64,000 nucleotides of DNA from JALZVT01 sp039029135. Its GTDB lineage: Bacteria; Pseudomonadota; Gammaproteobacteria; Pseudomonadales; Azotimanducaceae. Position numbers and translations under genes: made by a program. The stretch covers positions 62,001-126,000 of the forward strand of contig JBCCGT010000008.1 in NCBI GenBank assembly GCA_039029135.1, in the 5' to 3' direction. Below are positions 52,801-60,612 of the stretch, piece after piece. The stretch's first letter is position 1, and every line of letters begins with the position of its first letter. The notes under the pieces were generated by a model. It was not told the origin of the DNA and did no database searches. It saw nothing but the letters and a program-made list of their open reading frames with translations.

Positions 52801-52861
52801 TCCACACTGATTTGTCCGATACGCGTGCCGTTGATCGCGGCGAACAGGCGGAGTTGATTCG

Positions 52862-53845
52862 ATGGCAATAGCAGCAGCGCGTCCTCACGATCTGCCTTTC
52901 GCGTTCGCGGACCGACTGCGGGCGCCGATCATCGTCGCACCGATGTTTCTGGTCTCCTGCCCCGCGCACGCCGTCGCGGTTTGCCGGGCGGGCCTGGTGG
53001 GCAGCTATCCGGCGCACTCCACGCGCACGCGCGAGGTGTTTGCGGACTGGCTCGACGAAACCAGCGAACTGCTGGCCTCGGCCGAGGCGGCCGGAGAACG
53101 CCCGGCGCCCTGTGCGGTGAACCTGGTCGTGCATCGAACCAACCCGCGCATGGAAGGCGACCTGGCGCTGTGCATCGAGCATCGAGTTCCCATCATCCTC
53201 ACGTCGAAGGGCGCCCCGGGCGAGGTCTTCGACGAAATCCACCGCTACGGCGGCATCACCTTCCACGATGTCGCCTCGCAGCGACACGCCGAAAAAGCGC
53301 TCGAGGCCGGTGCGGATGCGCTGATCGCGGTGGCGGGCGGCGCCGGCGGCCACACGGGCACGATTAACCCGTTTGCACTGGTCAACGAGATACGCGAAAT
53401 CACCGACAAACCGATCGTTCTAGCGGGCGGCATGAGCAACGGTCGCGACGTGCTGGCGGCCCAGGCGATGGGCGCGACGCTCGCCTATCTCGGCACGCGT
53501 TTCATCGCGACTCACGAATCGCTCGCGCCCCCGGCGTACAACGACGCGCTGATTCGCGGCGTTGCGACCGACGTGCATTACACGGCCGCCCTCGACGGTG
53601 CACCCGCCAATTTCCTGCAGCCCAGCATGATCGAGGCGGGCGTCGACATGGCGGAACTCGCGATCACGCCACCCGGCGAGGTGATGGGCGCCACCAAGTC
53701 CAAGGCGCGCTATAAGGGCATCTGGTCGGCGGGCCACGGCGTCGGTGCGACAAAGGCGGTGCAGGGGGCAGGGGAATTGGCGGAACAGCTCATCGGCGAA
53801 TATCTCGACGCGCGCGCGGAACTGCGCGAACGCCTGGCGGGATAA
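52862..53845 (+). CDS. nitronate monooxygenase (2-nitropropane dioxygenase family)
   Basis: A 327-residue FMN-dependent TIM-barrel enzyme that oxidises alkyl nitronates to carbonyl plus nitrite in characterised members. Family signatures are APIIVAPMFLVS (N-terminal), VAGGAGGHTGTINPFALVNEIR (about 160-182, FMN phosphate-binding region) and VLAGGMSNGRDVLAAQAMGATLAYLGTRF. It starts a plus-strand run with a double CoA-transferase 8 bases downstream and an acyl-CoA dehydrogenase. It may act as a flavin reductase/oxidase on acyl-CoA-linked or nitro substrates. Confidence 0.9.
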   Translation: MAIAAARPHDLPFAFADRLRAPIIVAPMFLVSCPAHAVAVCRAGLVGSYPAHSTRTREVFADWLDETSELLASAEAAGERPAPCAVNLVVHRTNPRMEGDLALCIEHRVPIILTSKGAPGEVFDEIHRYGGITFHDVASQRHAEKALEAGADALIAVAGGAGGHTGTINPFALVNEIREITDKPIVLAGGMSNGRDVLAAQAMGATLAYLGTRFIATHESLAPPAYNDALIRGVATDVHYTAALDGAPANFLQPSMIEAGVDMAELAITPPGEVMGATKSKARYKGIWSAGHGVGATKAVQGAGELAEQLIGEYLDARAELRERLAG

Positions 53846-53853
53846 CGGCTTCG

Positions 53854-56067
53854 ATGGCGCTCGCACAGCAACCGCCGTCGCCGGCGACCCTGCTCGCGGG
53901 GCTTGCGGTCTGTGAGTCGGTCGCCGCGGACACGCCGCGCCTCGTGCATCTGGCGGTCGCGTTCGCGGGCCGCCTGCTCAGCGATCTCGGCGCCGACGTC
54001 GCGCGGGTTGTGCCGGTGCCTGATCCGCTTGCGACCCTGCGCGTCACCGAACATGAGCGCCTCGGCCCGGAGGGTGGCGTTACGGCCAGCTATCTGGGCG
54101 CGGGCAAAACGACGCGCGCGGCGTCGATCGAGGCCGGCGCGCTGCTGCTGACGGCAGACCCGAGCGCCGCTGCCGCGGCCTGCGAGGCAGGCGGGCCGGC
54201 TGTGCTCGCAACCGCCTGTGCCGTCGATGCGGGTGCTGCGGCGCCCGCCGCGGTGTCGGAACTGGGCGTTCAGGGGCTCGTGGGGCTCACGGACCTATTC
54301 GGCGAGCCCGACGCCTCGCCGCTGATGATGGGTGGCCACCAGACCGCCTACGCCTTTGGCTTCGCCATCTTTGCTGCGGCCGTCGCCGCCCGCGCGAAGG
54401 CGCTGCTGCAGGGATCGGTCGACGTCGTCGAGGTGAACGCAGTCGATGCGCTAGCCTGGGTGAACTGGAAAGGGGTCGCCGCGGGCGCTCTCGACTTTCC
54501 CATCGCACGCGCGGGTCGCGCCGCGGAGGCGCCGGTGCTGCGCTGCGCCGACGGCTGGTTCGCGCTGCTGCACATGCCGAACAACTGGGAGGATCTCAAG
54601 GCCGAGGTCGCGGACGCGCGCCTGGACGACGAGCGCTTTGTCAGCCCCGGCCGGCGAGCGCGTAACGCCCTCGCGCTCAACGAGATCTTCGCCGACTGGG
54701 CGCAAGAGCGCACACGGGACGAGCTCTATGCGTTCTGTCAGCGCTGTGCGATCCCGGGCGGACCGGTGCTGGACGGGGAGGATCTGCTGACGGATTCGCT
54801 GTACCAGCATCGCGAGTTTCTGCGCCGCGTGCCGCATCGTGTGGACGACGCCAGGGTAGATCTGACGGTGCCGGGCCTGCCGCTGACCGTGGAGGGCTGG
54901 CAGGCCGATGCGTCGGCGCCGGCTGAATCGGCGGCGTTTCCACCTCCCGACGCGGCTATCGGTCGGCCGCTCGCGGGTCTCACCGTGCTCGATCTTGGCA
55001 TCTTCACCGCGGGCTCGGTCACGTCGACGCTGCTCGGCGATCTCGGCGCGCGCGTGATCAAGGTCGAGTCAGAAAGCTATTCCGATCCGTTTCGAAAGTG
55101 GCCGGGCATCAAGGGCGACTCCCCGCTGTTCACGTTCAACAATCGCAACAAGCTCGGCGTGAACATCGACTTGAAAAGCGACGCGGGACACGCGGCCTTT
55201 CTGGAACTGGTCGCGCAGGCGGACGTGGTGGTGGAGAACTTCCGCCGCGGCGTGCTGGAGCGGCTGGGCATCGGCTATGACGTGCTGCGCGGCGCGAATC
55301 CGCGCATCGTGCTGGCGTCGATCTCCGGCCAGGGCGCGTCCGGACCCGGATCCCAGCACGTGAGCTTTGGATCGACGCTCGAGGCCATCGCCGGGATCAG
55401 CGCGCTGACGGGCTACCCGGGTGGCGCCTGCTATATCAGCGGTCGAAATCTCAACTATCCGGATCAGATCGTCTGCCTGTACGGGCTGGGCGCTACGATC
55501 GGCGCGATTCTGCAGGCGCGGGCGCGAGGCGCGGGCATGCACATCGACGTCTCCCAGCGCGAGGTGGCGACGCTCGCGGTGGGCGAGACGCTCGCCGCGG
55601 CGAGCATCGGCGATGTGCGCCCCGACTTCGTCGGTAACGCGTCGGTCAACGCGCTGCTGCAGGACATACTGCCCGCGGCCGACGGCTGGCTGTGCGTGAC
55701 CGTTGCCGACGCGTCGCAGCAACGCGCGCTCGCCGAACGGCTCGCTTGCCAACCCGACCGCGACGCGCTCTCCGCCGCGCTCGCCACATGGGTGGAAACG
55801 CAACCCGTGCTCGAGACCGCGCAGGAGCTGCAGCGCTTGGGCATCGCGGCGTTCAAGGCGAACAGCGGCGGCGAAACGGCGCAAGAGCCGCTGATCGCAT
55901 CCGGCGGTGCGTTCGCGCGAACCCCGGCCGGGGCTATGGTGAAGGGCTTTCCGTTCCAATTTCGCGCGGCACCGCTGACGGTGTACGAAGAGTCGCCGAC
56001 TATGGGGCAGCATACGGACGGGGTGCTGGCGGGGCTGCGGTCAAACACCCAGGCCGTCGATCCGTAG
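53854..56067 (+). CDS. double-domain CaiB/BaiF CoA-transferase with degenerate N-terminal half
   Basis: A 737-residue protein with two class III CoA-transferase domains. The C-terminal half (about 365-737) is canonical: GLTVLDLGIFTAGSVTSTLLGDLGARVIKVE and Asp565 in MHIDVSQRE. In the N-terminal half the equivalent of the catalytic aspartate is Glu193 in DVVEVNAVD, and the opening domain is shortened, so this half is probably structural or regulatory. It lies 8 bases after the nitronate monooxygenase and 48 before the acyl-CoA dehydrogenase. It would load CoA onto the acid used by that dehydrogenase. Confidence 0.88.
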   Translation: MALAQQPPSPATLLAGLAVCESVAADTPRLVHLAVAFAGRLLSDLGADVARVVPVPDPLATLRVTEHERLGPEGGVTASYLGAGKTTRAASIEAGALLLTADPSAAAAACEAGGPAVLATACAVDAGAAAPAAVSELGVQGLVGLTDLFGEPDASPLMMGGHQTAYAFGFAIFAAAVAARAKALLQGSVDVVEVNAVDALAWVNWKGVAAGALDFPIARAGRAAEAPVLRCADGWFALLHMPNNWEDLKAEVADARLDDERFVSPGRRARNALALNEIFADWAQERTRDELYAFCQRCAIPGGPVLDGEDLLTDSLYQHREFLRRVPHRVDDARVDLTVPGLPLTVEGWQADASAPAESAAFPPPDAAIGRPLAGLTVLDLGIFTAGSVTSTLLGDLGARVIKVESESYSDPFRKWPGIKGDSPLFTFNNRNKLGVNIDLKSDAGHAAFLELVAQADVVVENFRRGVLERLGIGYDVLRGANPRIVLASISGQGASGPGSQHVSFGSTLEAIAGISALTGYPGGACYISGRNLNYPDQIVCLYGLGATIGAILQARARGAGMHIDVSQREVATLAVGETLAAASIGDVRPDFVGNASVNALLQDILPAADGWLCVTVADASQQRALAERLACQPDRDALSAALATWVETQPVLETAQELQRLGIAAFKANSGGETAQEPLIASGGAFARTPAGAMVKGFPFQFRAAPLTVYEESPTMGQHTDGVLAGLRSNTQAVDP

Positions 56068-56115
56068 ACCGGCGCATCGCTCCCGGCGGACAAGAACACA
56101 GCAAGAGGCAATTCC

Positions 56116-57282
56116 ATGGGTTACATCACCGAAGAGCGTCGCATGATTCAGACGACGGCGCGGGAGTTCACGGCGCAGGAGGTCACGCCGATCGCCAACG
56201 AACTCGATCCCGAGAAAGGCCAGATCCCTCGTTCTCTGATCGAGAAGATGGGTGACATGGGCTACTTCGGCATCCTGATACCGGAGGAGCGCGGCGGTCT
56301 CGGGCTCGGCGTGTTCGAATACTGCATGGTCGCCGAGGAGCTGGCGCAGGGCTGGATGAGCGTTGCGTCGATCATCGCGCGCGGCAACAGTTTCTATAGT
56401 TCCATCCCGGGCTGGGGCGAGGCACGCGAGGATAAGATTCGCCGCATGGCGGTCGGCGATTATCTGGGCTCGTTCGCGATGTCGGAACCGAATGCGGGTT
56501 CCGACATGGCCGCCGTGAGCTGTCGGGCGCGCCGCGACGGCGACGACTGGATCATCAACGGCAACAAGTACTGGTGCACTTTCGCCGACCAGTCGGATTT
56601 TATTAGCGTGATCTGCCGCGTCGAGACCGACGACACGGCACGCCAGGCTGGGATGAAGAGCATCGCGGTCGAAAAGCCGCGCGGCGAGCTGCCGGCCGGG
56701 GTGCAGGGCGCGCCAATTCCGAAGATCGGCTATCACGGCTGGAAGACCTTCGAGCTCGCCTTCGACAACGTGCGCGTGCCGGCCAACGATCCGCCCGAGG
56801 AGGCGGGCGGCGCGCCCGGGATGCGCGGCGGCTTCGTCGGGATTCAGCGTGGTCTGGAAGCGGCGCGGGCGCATACCGCGGCGCGCTCGATCGGGCTCGC
56901 CCAGGCGGCTTTGAATGTTGCCACCGACTACGCCAACGAGCGCGAACAGTTCGGCCGACCCATCGCGAAGTTCCAGGCGATACGTTTCAAGATCGCGACG
57001 ATGGCGACAGAGATCGAAGCGGCGCGGCAGCTCATGTACCACGTCTGCGACGAGATCGATTCGGGCCGCCGCTGCGACAAGGAGGCGGCGATGGTCAAGT
57101 ACTTCGCCGCCGAGATGGCCGAACGCGTGACGTCGGAGGCGCTGCAGATTCTGGGCGGCGCCGGCTACACGACACACTATCCCGTCGAGCGCTTTTGGCG
57201 CGACGCGCGGCTGACGAAGATCTTCGAGGGGACCTCTGAGATCATGCAGCGCATCATTTCGGACCGCATCCTGGGCAAGTAG
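56116..57282 (+). CDS. acyl-CoA dehydrogenase
   Basis: A 388-residue FAD-dependent acyl-CoA dehydrogenase that introduces the alpha,beta double bond. Evidence includes FAMSEPNAGSDMAAV (about 119-133), ERSQFG-like YANEREQFGRPIAKFQAIRFKIATMATEIEAARQL, LQILGGAGYTTHYPVERFWRDARLTKIFEGTSEIMQ. The glutamate in IFEGTSE is the likely catalytic base of short-chain-type members. It follows the CoA-transferase in the same direction, suggesting that acid activation and desaturation are linked. Chain specificity is unknown. Confidence 0.92.
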   Translation: MGYITEERRMIQTTAREFTAQEVTPIANELDPEKGQIPRSLIEKMGDMGYFGILIPEERGGLGLGVFEYCMVAEELAQGWMSVASIIARGNSFYSSIPGWGEAREDKIRRMAVGDYLGSFAMSEPNAGSDMAAVSCRARRDGDDWIINGNKYWCTFADQSDFISVICRVETDDTARQAGMKSIAVEKPRGELPAGVQGAPIPKIGYHGWKTFELAFDNVRVPANDPPEEAGGAPGMRGGFVGIQRGLEAARAHTAARSIGLAQAALNVATDYANEREQFGRPIAKFQAIRFKIATMATEIEAARQLMYHVCDEIDSGRRCDKEAAMVKYFAAEMAERVTSEALQILGGAGYTTHYPVERFWRDARLTKIFEGTSEIMQRIISDRILGK

Positions 57283-57302
57283 GGCCGACGGCCTCGGTCT
57301 GC

Positions 57303-58148
57303 TCAGGCAGGCCGATACATCAACAGCGCATCCTTCGCGCGCCGCAGATTGGTCTCGGCGCTGCTGCCCAGCGCCAGCGCCGTCGCGACCTGCAGGGCGT
57401 CGAGCAGCGCAAGCTGCACCAGACGCGAACTCATGGGCGTGTATACGCTGGTGTTTTCGACCGGGAGACTGGCGAAGGTGAGCCGCGCCGCGCGCGCCAG
57501 GCCGGCTTCGGGGTCGGTCACGCTGATGACGCAAGCGCCGTTGTCGCGAGCGAGTTCCATAGCCATCACCAAATCCCGCCACTCCCCCGTGTAGGAGATC
57601 GCGAGATAGACGTCCCCTGCGCACGCCGTGGCTGCGCGCTGGGCGATCGTCGGTACGTCCGAGGCCGTGCTGCAGGGAATGCCGAGGCGAAAAAACTTGT
57701 GCTCCGCGTCGCGCGCGACGAGACCGGAAGCGCCGAGACCCACGAACACGATCTGCCGCGCGGCGGCTAGCAGCTCGGCGGCCGCGGCGAACGGCAAGTC
57801 GCGGGACGCGTTGCTAGCGCCAACCAGCGCCCGGACCGCGTTGTCGAGCACCTTGCTCGCCGCCGCGTCCAGGCTGTCGCTGGCGGCGACGTCCTGGTGT
57901 GCGAACGAATCCGGGCTCTGCAGGGCCACGCCGAGCTGGGTGCGCAGTTCCCGAAAGCCGCTCAGACCGAGGCTGCGGCAGAAACGTACGACGGTGGGTT
58001 CGCTGACCCCGGCAGCGTCTGCCAGGCGCGCGATCGGCAGCTCGGCGGCGCCGCGGGGATTGGCGCTGATCCATTGCGCCACCCTGGCCTCGGCGGGTGT
58101 CAGGTGCTCGGTGCGCTGGTCGATCAGGTCTAACAGGGAAGGACTCAT
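57303..58148 (-). CDS. hexR: HexR-like (RpiR family) transcriptional regulator
   Basis: A 281-residue RpiR-type regulator: N-terminal helix-turn-helix (about 1-77, LADAAGVSEPTVVRFCRSLGLSGFRELR) and a C-terminal SIS sugar-phosphate-binding domain (about 115-255, IVFVGLGASGLVARDAEHKF and DVYLAISYTGEWRDL). HexR represses central carbon genes and is released by KDPG, the Edd product. It is transcribed divergently from zwf, with two HexR-type operators in between, one nearer each gene. It probably autoregulates and controls zwf-pgl-edd-eda. Confidence 0.92.
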   Translation of the reverse strand: MSPSLLDLIDQRTEHLTPAEARVAQWISANPRGAAELPIARLADAAGVSEPTVVRFCRSLGLSGFRELRTQLGVALQSPDSFAHQDVAASDSLDAAASKVLDNAVRALVGASNASRDLPFAAAAELLAAARQIVFVGLGASGLVARDAEHKFFRLGIPCSTASDVPTIAQRAATACAGDVYLAISYTGEWRDLVMAMELARDNGACVISVTDPEAGLARAARLTFASLPVENTSVYTPMSSRLVQLALLDALQVATALALGSSAETNLRRAKDALLMYRPA

Positions 58149-58215
58149 CGTGGCTACTCGCGGGCGCTGCGGGTGTTTTGGCTGTGCTCGGGATCAAGAT
58201 CGCACAGTCGCGCAC

Positions 58216-58230
58216 TGTAGTAAAACTACA
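58216..58230. promoter_or_regulatory. HexR operator 1
   Basis: TGTAGTAAAACTACA is a perfect inverted repeat (arms TGTAGT/ACTACA) matching the known HexR box TGTARTWWWAYTACA. It lies 67 bases upstream of the hexR start codon, in the divergent hexR-zwf region. Likely function: autoregulation and repression of the operon. Confidence 0.85.
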
Positions 58231-58336
58231 ACATTGTGGTGCTATGCTTCCAGCCCATCGACCGCTAAGACTCCGGAACAAAGTCAAAATTGATGCGTAA
58301 TTGCGCCGATTTGTGTCCCGCCGACGGGCGGGTTGC

Positions 58337-58351
58337 TGTAGTGAAATTACC
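58337..58351. promoter_or_regulatory. HexR operator 2
   Basis: TGTAGTGAAATTACC is the HexR box with one imperfect arm position (TACC in place of TACA). It lies 72 bases upstream of the zwf start codon, placed symmetrically to operator 1 with respect to the two genes. Confidence 0.7.
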
Positions 58352-58423
58352 CCTTTGCGGGTCCTTACCATCGAATCCCGGCGCTGCCGGGATCGGCTGC
58401 GAGCCGGCGAGCGCGGAGCCCCT

Positions 58424-59890
58424 ATGCCACAGCTAATCCCGGTCGATCCGTTCGATCTAATTATCTTCGGCGGCAGCGGCGATCTGTCTCTGCGCAAGCT
58501 GATGCCGGCGCTGTACCACCGTGACGGCGCCGGTCAGATCGCGCCGGACAGCCGCATCATCGGCGTCGGGCGCAGCCCCATGAGCCGCGATGACTATCTC
58601 AACGCCATTTATGAGGGGCTGCGGACCAACCTGGCCGGAGAGGCGATCGATGCGGGTCTGTGGGACAGCTTCGCCGCGCGCATCGACTACGTCGATCTCG
58701 ATGGTTTCGACCCAACGACCTGGAGCCGGCTGGCCGAGCTGCTGCAGCGCGGCGAGGACCGTATCCGCGCGATCTATATGGCCACGCCGCCGGATCTCTA
58801 TGGCCCCGTGGCGCGCGGCTTCAAGGCCTGCGGCCTGATGACTGACGACATGCGCATCGTGCTGGAGAAACCGGTCGGCGAGGACTTCTCGAGCGCCCGG
58901 GCGATCAACGACGACGTGGGTCAGTGCTTTCCCGAAAACCAGATCTTCCGGATCGATCACTATCTCGGCAAAGGCACGGTGCAGAACCTGCTGGTGCTGC
59001 GCTTTGCCAATTCGCTGTTCGAACCGATCTGGCGCCGAGAGGTCATCGATCATGTGCAGATCACCGTGGCCGAAGAGCTCGGTGTGGGAAATCGCATCGA
59101 GTTCTACGATTCGATCGGCGCGCTGCGCGACATGGTTCAGAACCACATGCTGCAGCTGCTGTGTCTCGTTGCGATGGAGCCGCCGAGCAGCCTCGATGAC
59201 GACGCCGTTCGCGACGAGAAGCTGAAGGTGCTGCGGGCGCTGAAGCCGATCGGTCGGGACGAGGCGCCCAGCGTCAGCGTGCGCGGCCAGTACGGCGCTG
59301 GGGCGATCAACGGCGCCGCCGTCCCCGGCTACGCGTGCGAACTGGGCAGCGATTCGGCGACGGAGACCTATGCCGCGCTGAAGGTCGAGGTCGACAACTG
59401 GCGCTGGTCGGGCGTGCCCTTTTACCTGCGCACCGGTAAGCGGCTGCCGACCAAACACTCCGAGATCGTCATTCAGTTCAAGCCGGTGCCGCACTCGATC
59501 TTCGCGTCCACGAACAACGAAACCATGCCGAACCGGCTGTCGATCAGGCTGCAGCCGGACGAGGGCGTGGAGCTGTCCATCATGGCGAAGTCGCCCGGAC
59601 CGGGCACCTTCGATCTGAGTCCGGTGTCTCTCGATCTGAGTTTTGCGGAGGCCGACATTCGCTATCCGGATGCCTATGAGCGGCTTCTCATCGAGGTCAT
59701 GCGCGGCAATCCCGCTCTGTTCATGCGCCGCGACGAGATAGAGGCCGCCTGGCGCTGGACCGACGACATCATCGCGGGCTGGCAGGAAGCGGCGCAGAAG
59801 GTCGAGCCCTATGTCGCAGGTTCCTGGGGGCCGACGGCCGCGTCGATGCTGCTCGATCGAGATGGCCGCGCCTGGGAGCCGGCGGGTTGA
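58424..59890 (+). CDS. zwf: glucose-6-phosphate 1-dehydrogenase
   Basis: A 488-residue enzyme oxidising glucose-6-phosphate to 6-phosphogluconolactone with NAD(P). ATG 58424 begins MPQLIPVDPFDLIIFGGSGDLSLRKLMPALY, the dinucleotide motif; a longer frame from 58301 would run through operator 2. RIDHYLGKGTVQN holds the catalytic histidine-lysine motif, and GVPFYLRTGKRLPTK the second substrate site. It heads the Entner-Doudoroff operon zwf-pgl-edd-eda and is likely repressed by HexR. Confidence 0.97.
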   Translation: MPQLIPVDPFDLIIFGGSGDLSLRKLMPALYHRDGAGQIAPDSRIIGVGRSPMSRDDYLNAIYEGLRTNLAGEAIDAGLWDSFAARIDYVDLDGFDPTTWSRLAELLQRGEDRIRAIYMATPPDLYGPVARGFKACGLMTDDMRIVLEKPVGEDFSSARAINDDVGQCFPENQIFRIDHYLGKGTVQNLLVLRFANSLFEPIWRREVIDHVQITVAEELGVGNRIEFYDSIGALRDMVQNHMLQLLCLVAMEPPSSLDDDAVRDEKLKVLRALKPIGRDEAPSVSVRGQYGAGAINGAAVPGYACELGSDSATETYAALKVEVDNWRWSGVPFYLRTGKRLPTKHSEIVIQFKPVPHSIFASTNNETMPNRLSIRLQPDEGVELSIMAKSPGPGTFDLSPVSLDLSFAEADIRYPDAYERLLIEVMRGNPALFMRRDEIEAAWRWTDDIIAGWQEAAQKVEPYVAGSWGPTAASMLLDRDGRAWEPAG

Positions 59891-60516
59891 GCGATCAAGG
59901 CCTGCGGGAATTTGTCGATCGCGCAGCCGCGTCGCGTGCTGCCGCCGAGCTGCTTGCTGACGCGCTGCGCGCGCGCCTGGCGGTGGACGCCCGCGCGACG
60001 CTCATCGTCTCCGGCGGCAGCACGCCTGTCGCCTGCCTGAACCATCTGGCCGATCAGGCGCTGCCCTGGTCGCGGGTTGATGTCAGCCTGACGGACGAGC
60101 GCTGTGTCGCCGAAGACCACGAGGCAAGCAACTCGGGCATGGTGCGCCGCGAGTTGCTGCGCGGCGCGGCCGCGGCGGCGACGGTCGTTGCGCCCGATGC
60201 CGCGGCGCTGGCGACGCCGCGCTTCGCTGCGGTGCTTGTCGGTATGGGCGCGGACGGCCATTTCGCTTCGCTGTTTCCCGATGCGGCCGACCTCGCCACC
60301 GGCCTCGATCTGTCCAACGCTGCGGGCACGCTGCGGATCGAAACCAGTGCCAGCCCCCACACGCGCATCAGCATGACGCTCGCGCGCCTCGTTGCGGCCG
60401 ATACGCTGTTGCTGCTGAGCTTCGGCGCCGCCAAGCGCGCCGTGCTGCGAGCGCCTGCGGGCATGCCGATCGAGGCGCTGCTGCGGCAGTCGCCGCTTGT
60501 GTTTTGGGCGCCGTGA
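59887..60516 (+). CDS. pgl: 6-phosphogluconolactonase
   Basis: A 209-residue lactonase of the NagB-like fold, hydrolysing 6-phosphogluconolactone. The TTG start overlaps the zwf stop (TTGA). Motifs are TLIVSGGSTPVACLNHLA, VSLTDERCVAEDHEASNSGM and GMGADGHFASLFPDA, the usual DevB-type signatures. Coupling to zwf and position before edd fit the Entner-Doudoroff route. A glucokinase or glucose transporter is not in the window. Confidence 0.95.
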   Translation: MSDQGLREFVDRAAASRAAAELLADALRARLAVDARATLIVSGGSTPVACLNHLADQALPWSRVDVSLTDERCVAEDHEASNSGMVRRELLRGAAAAATVVAPDAAALATPRFAAVLVGMGADGHFASLFPDAADLATGLDLSNAAGTLRIETSASPHTRISMTLARLVAADTLLLLSFGAAKRAVLRAPAGMPIEALLRQSPLVFWAP

Positions 60517-60612
60517 GGTCGCAGCCTTGCCAGCCGGGCGCTCCCGGAGCGAGCCCTTTCGTAGCTCTTAACGCGCCGCCGCGCGACCGCTAACCACCAA
60601 CGGAGAGTTGCA

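Noticed and set aside
58301..58423. Extended N-terminus for zwf
   Set aside because: It would run through HexR operator 2 and adds arginine-rich residues absent from the family; ATG 58424 starts directly at the conserved domain.
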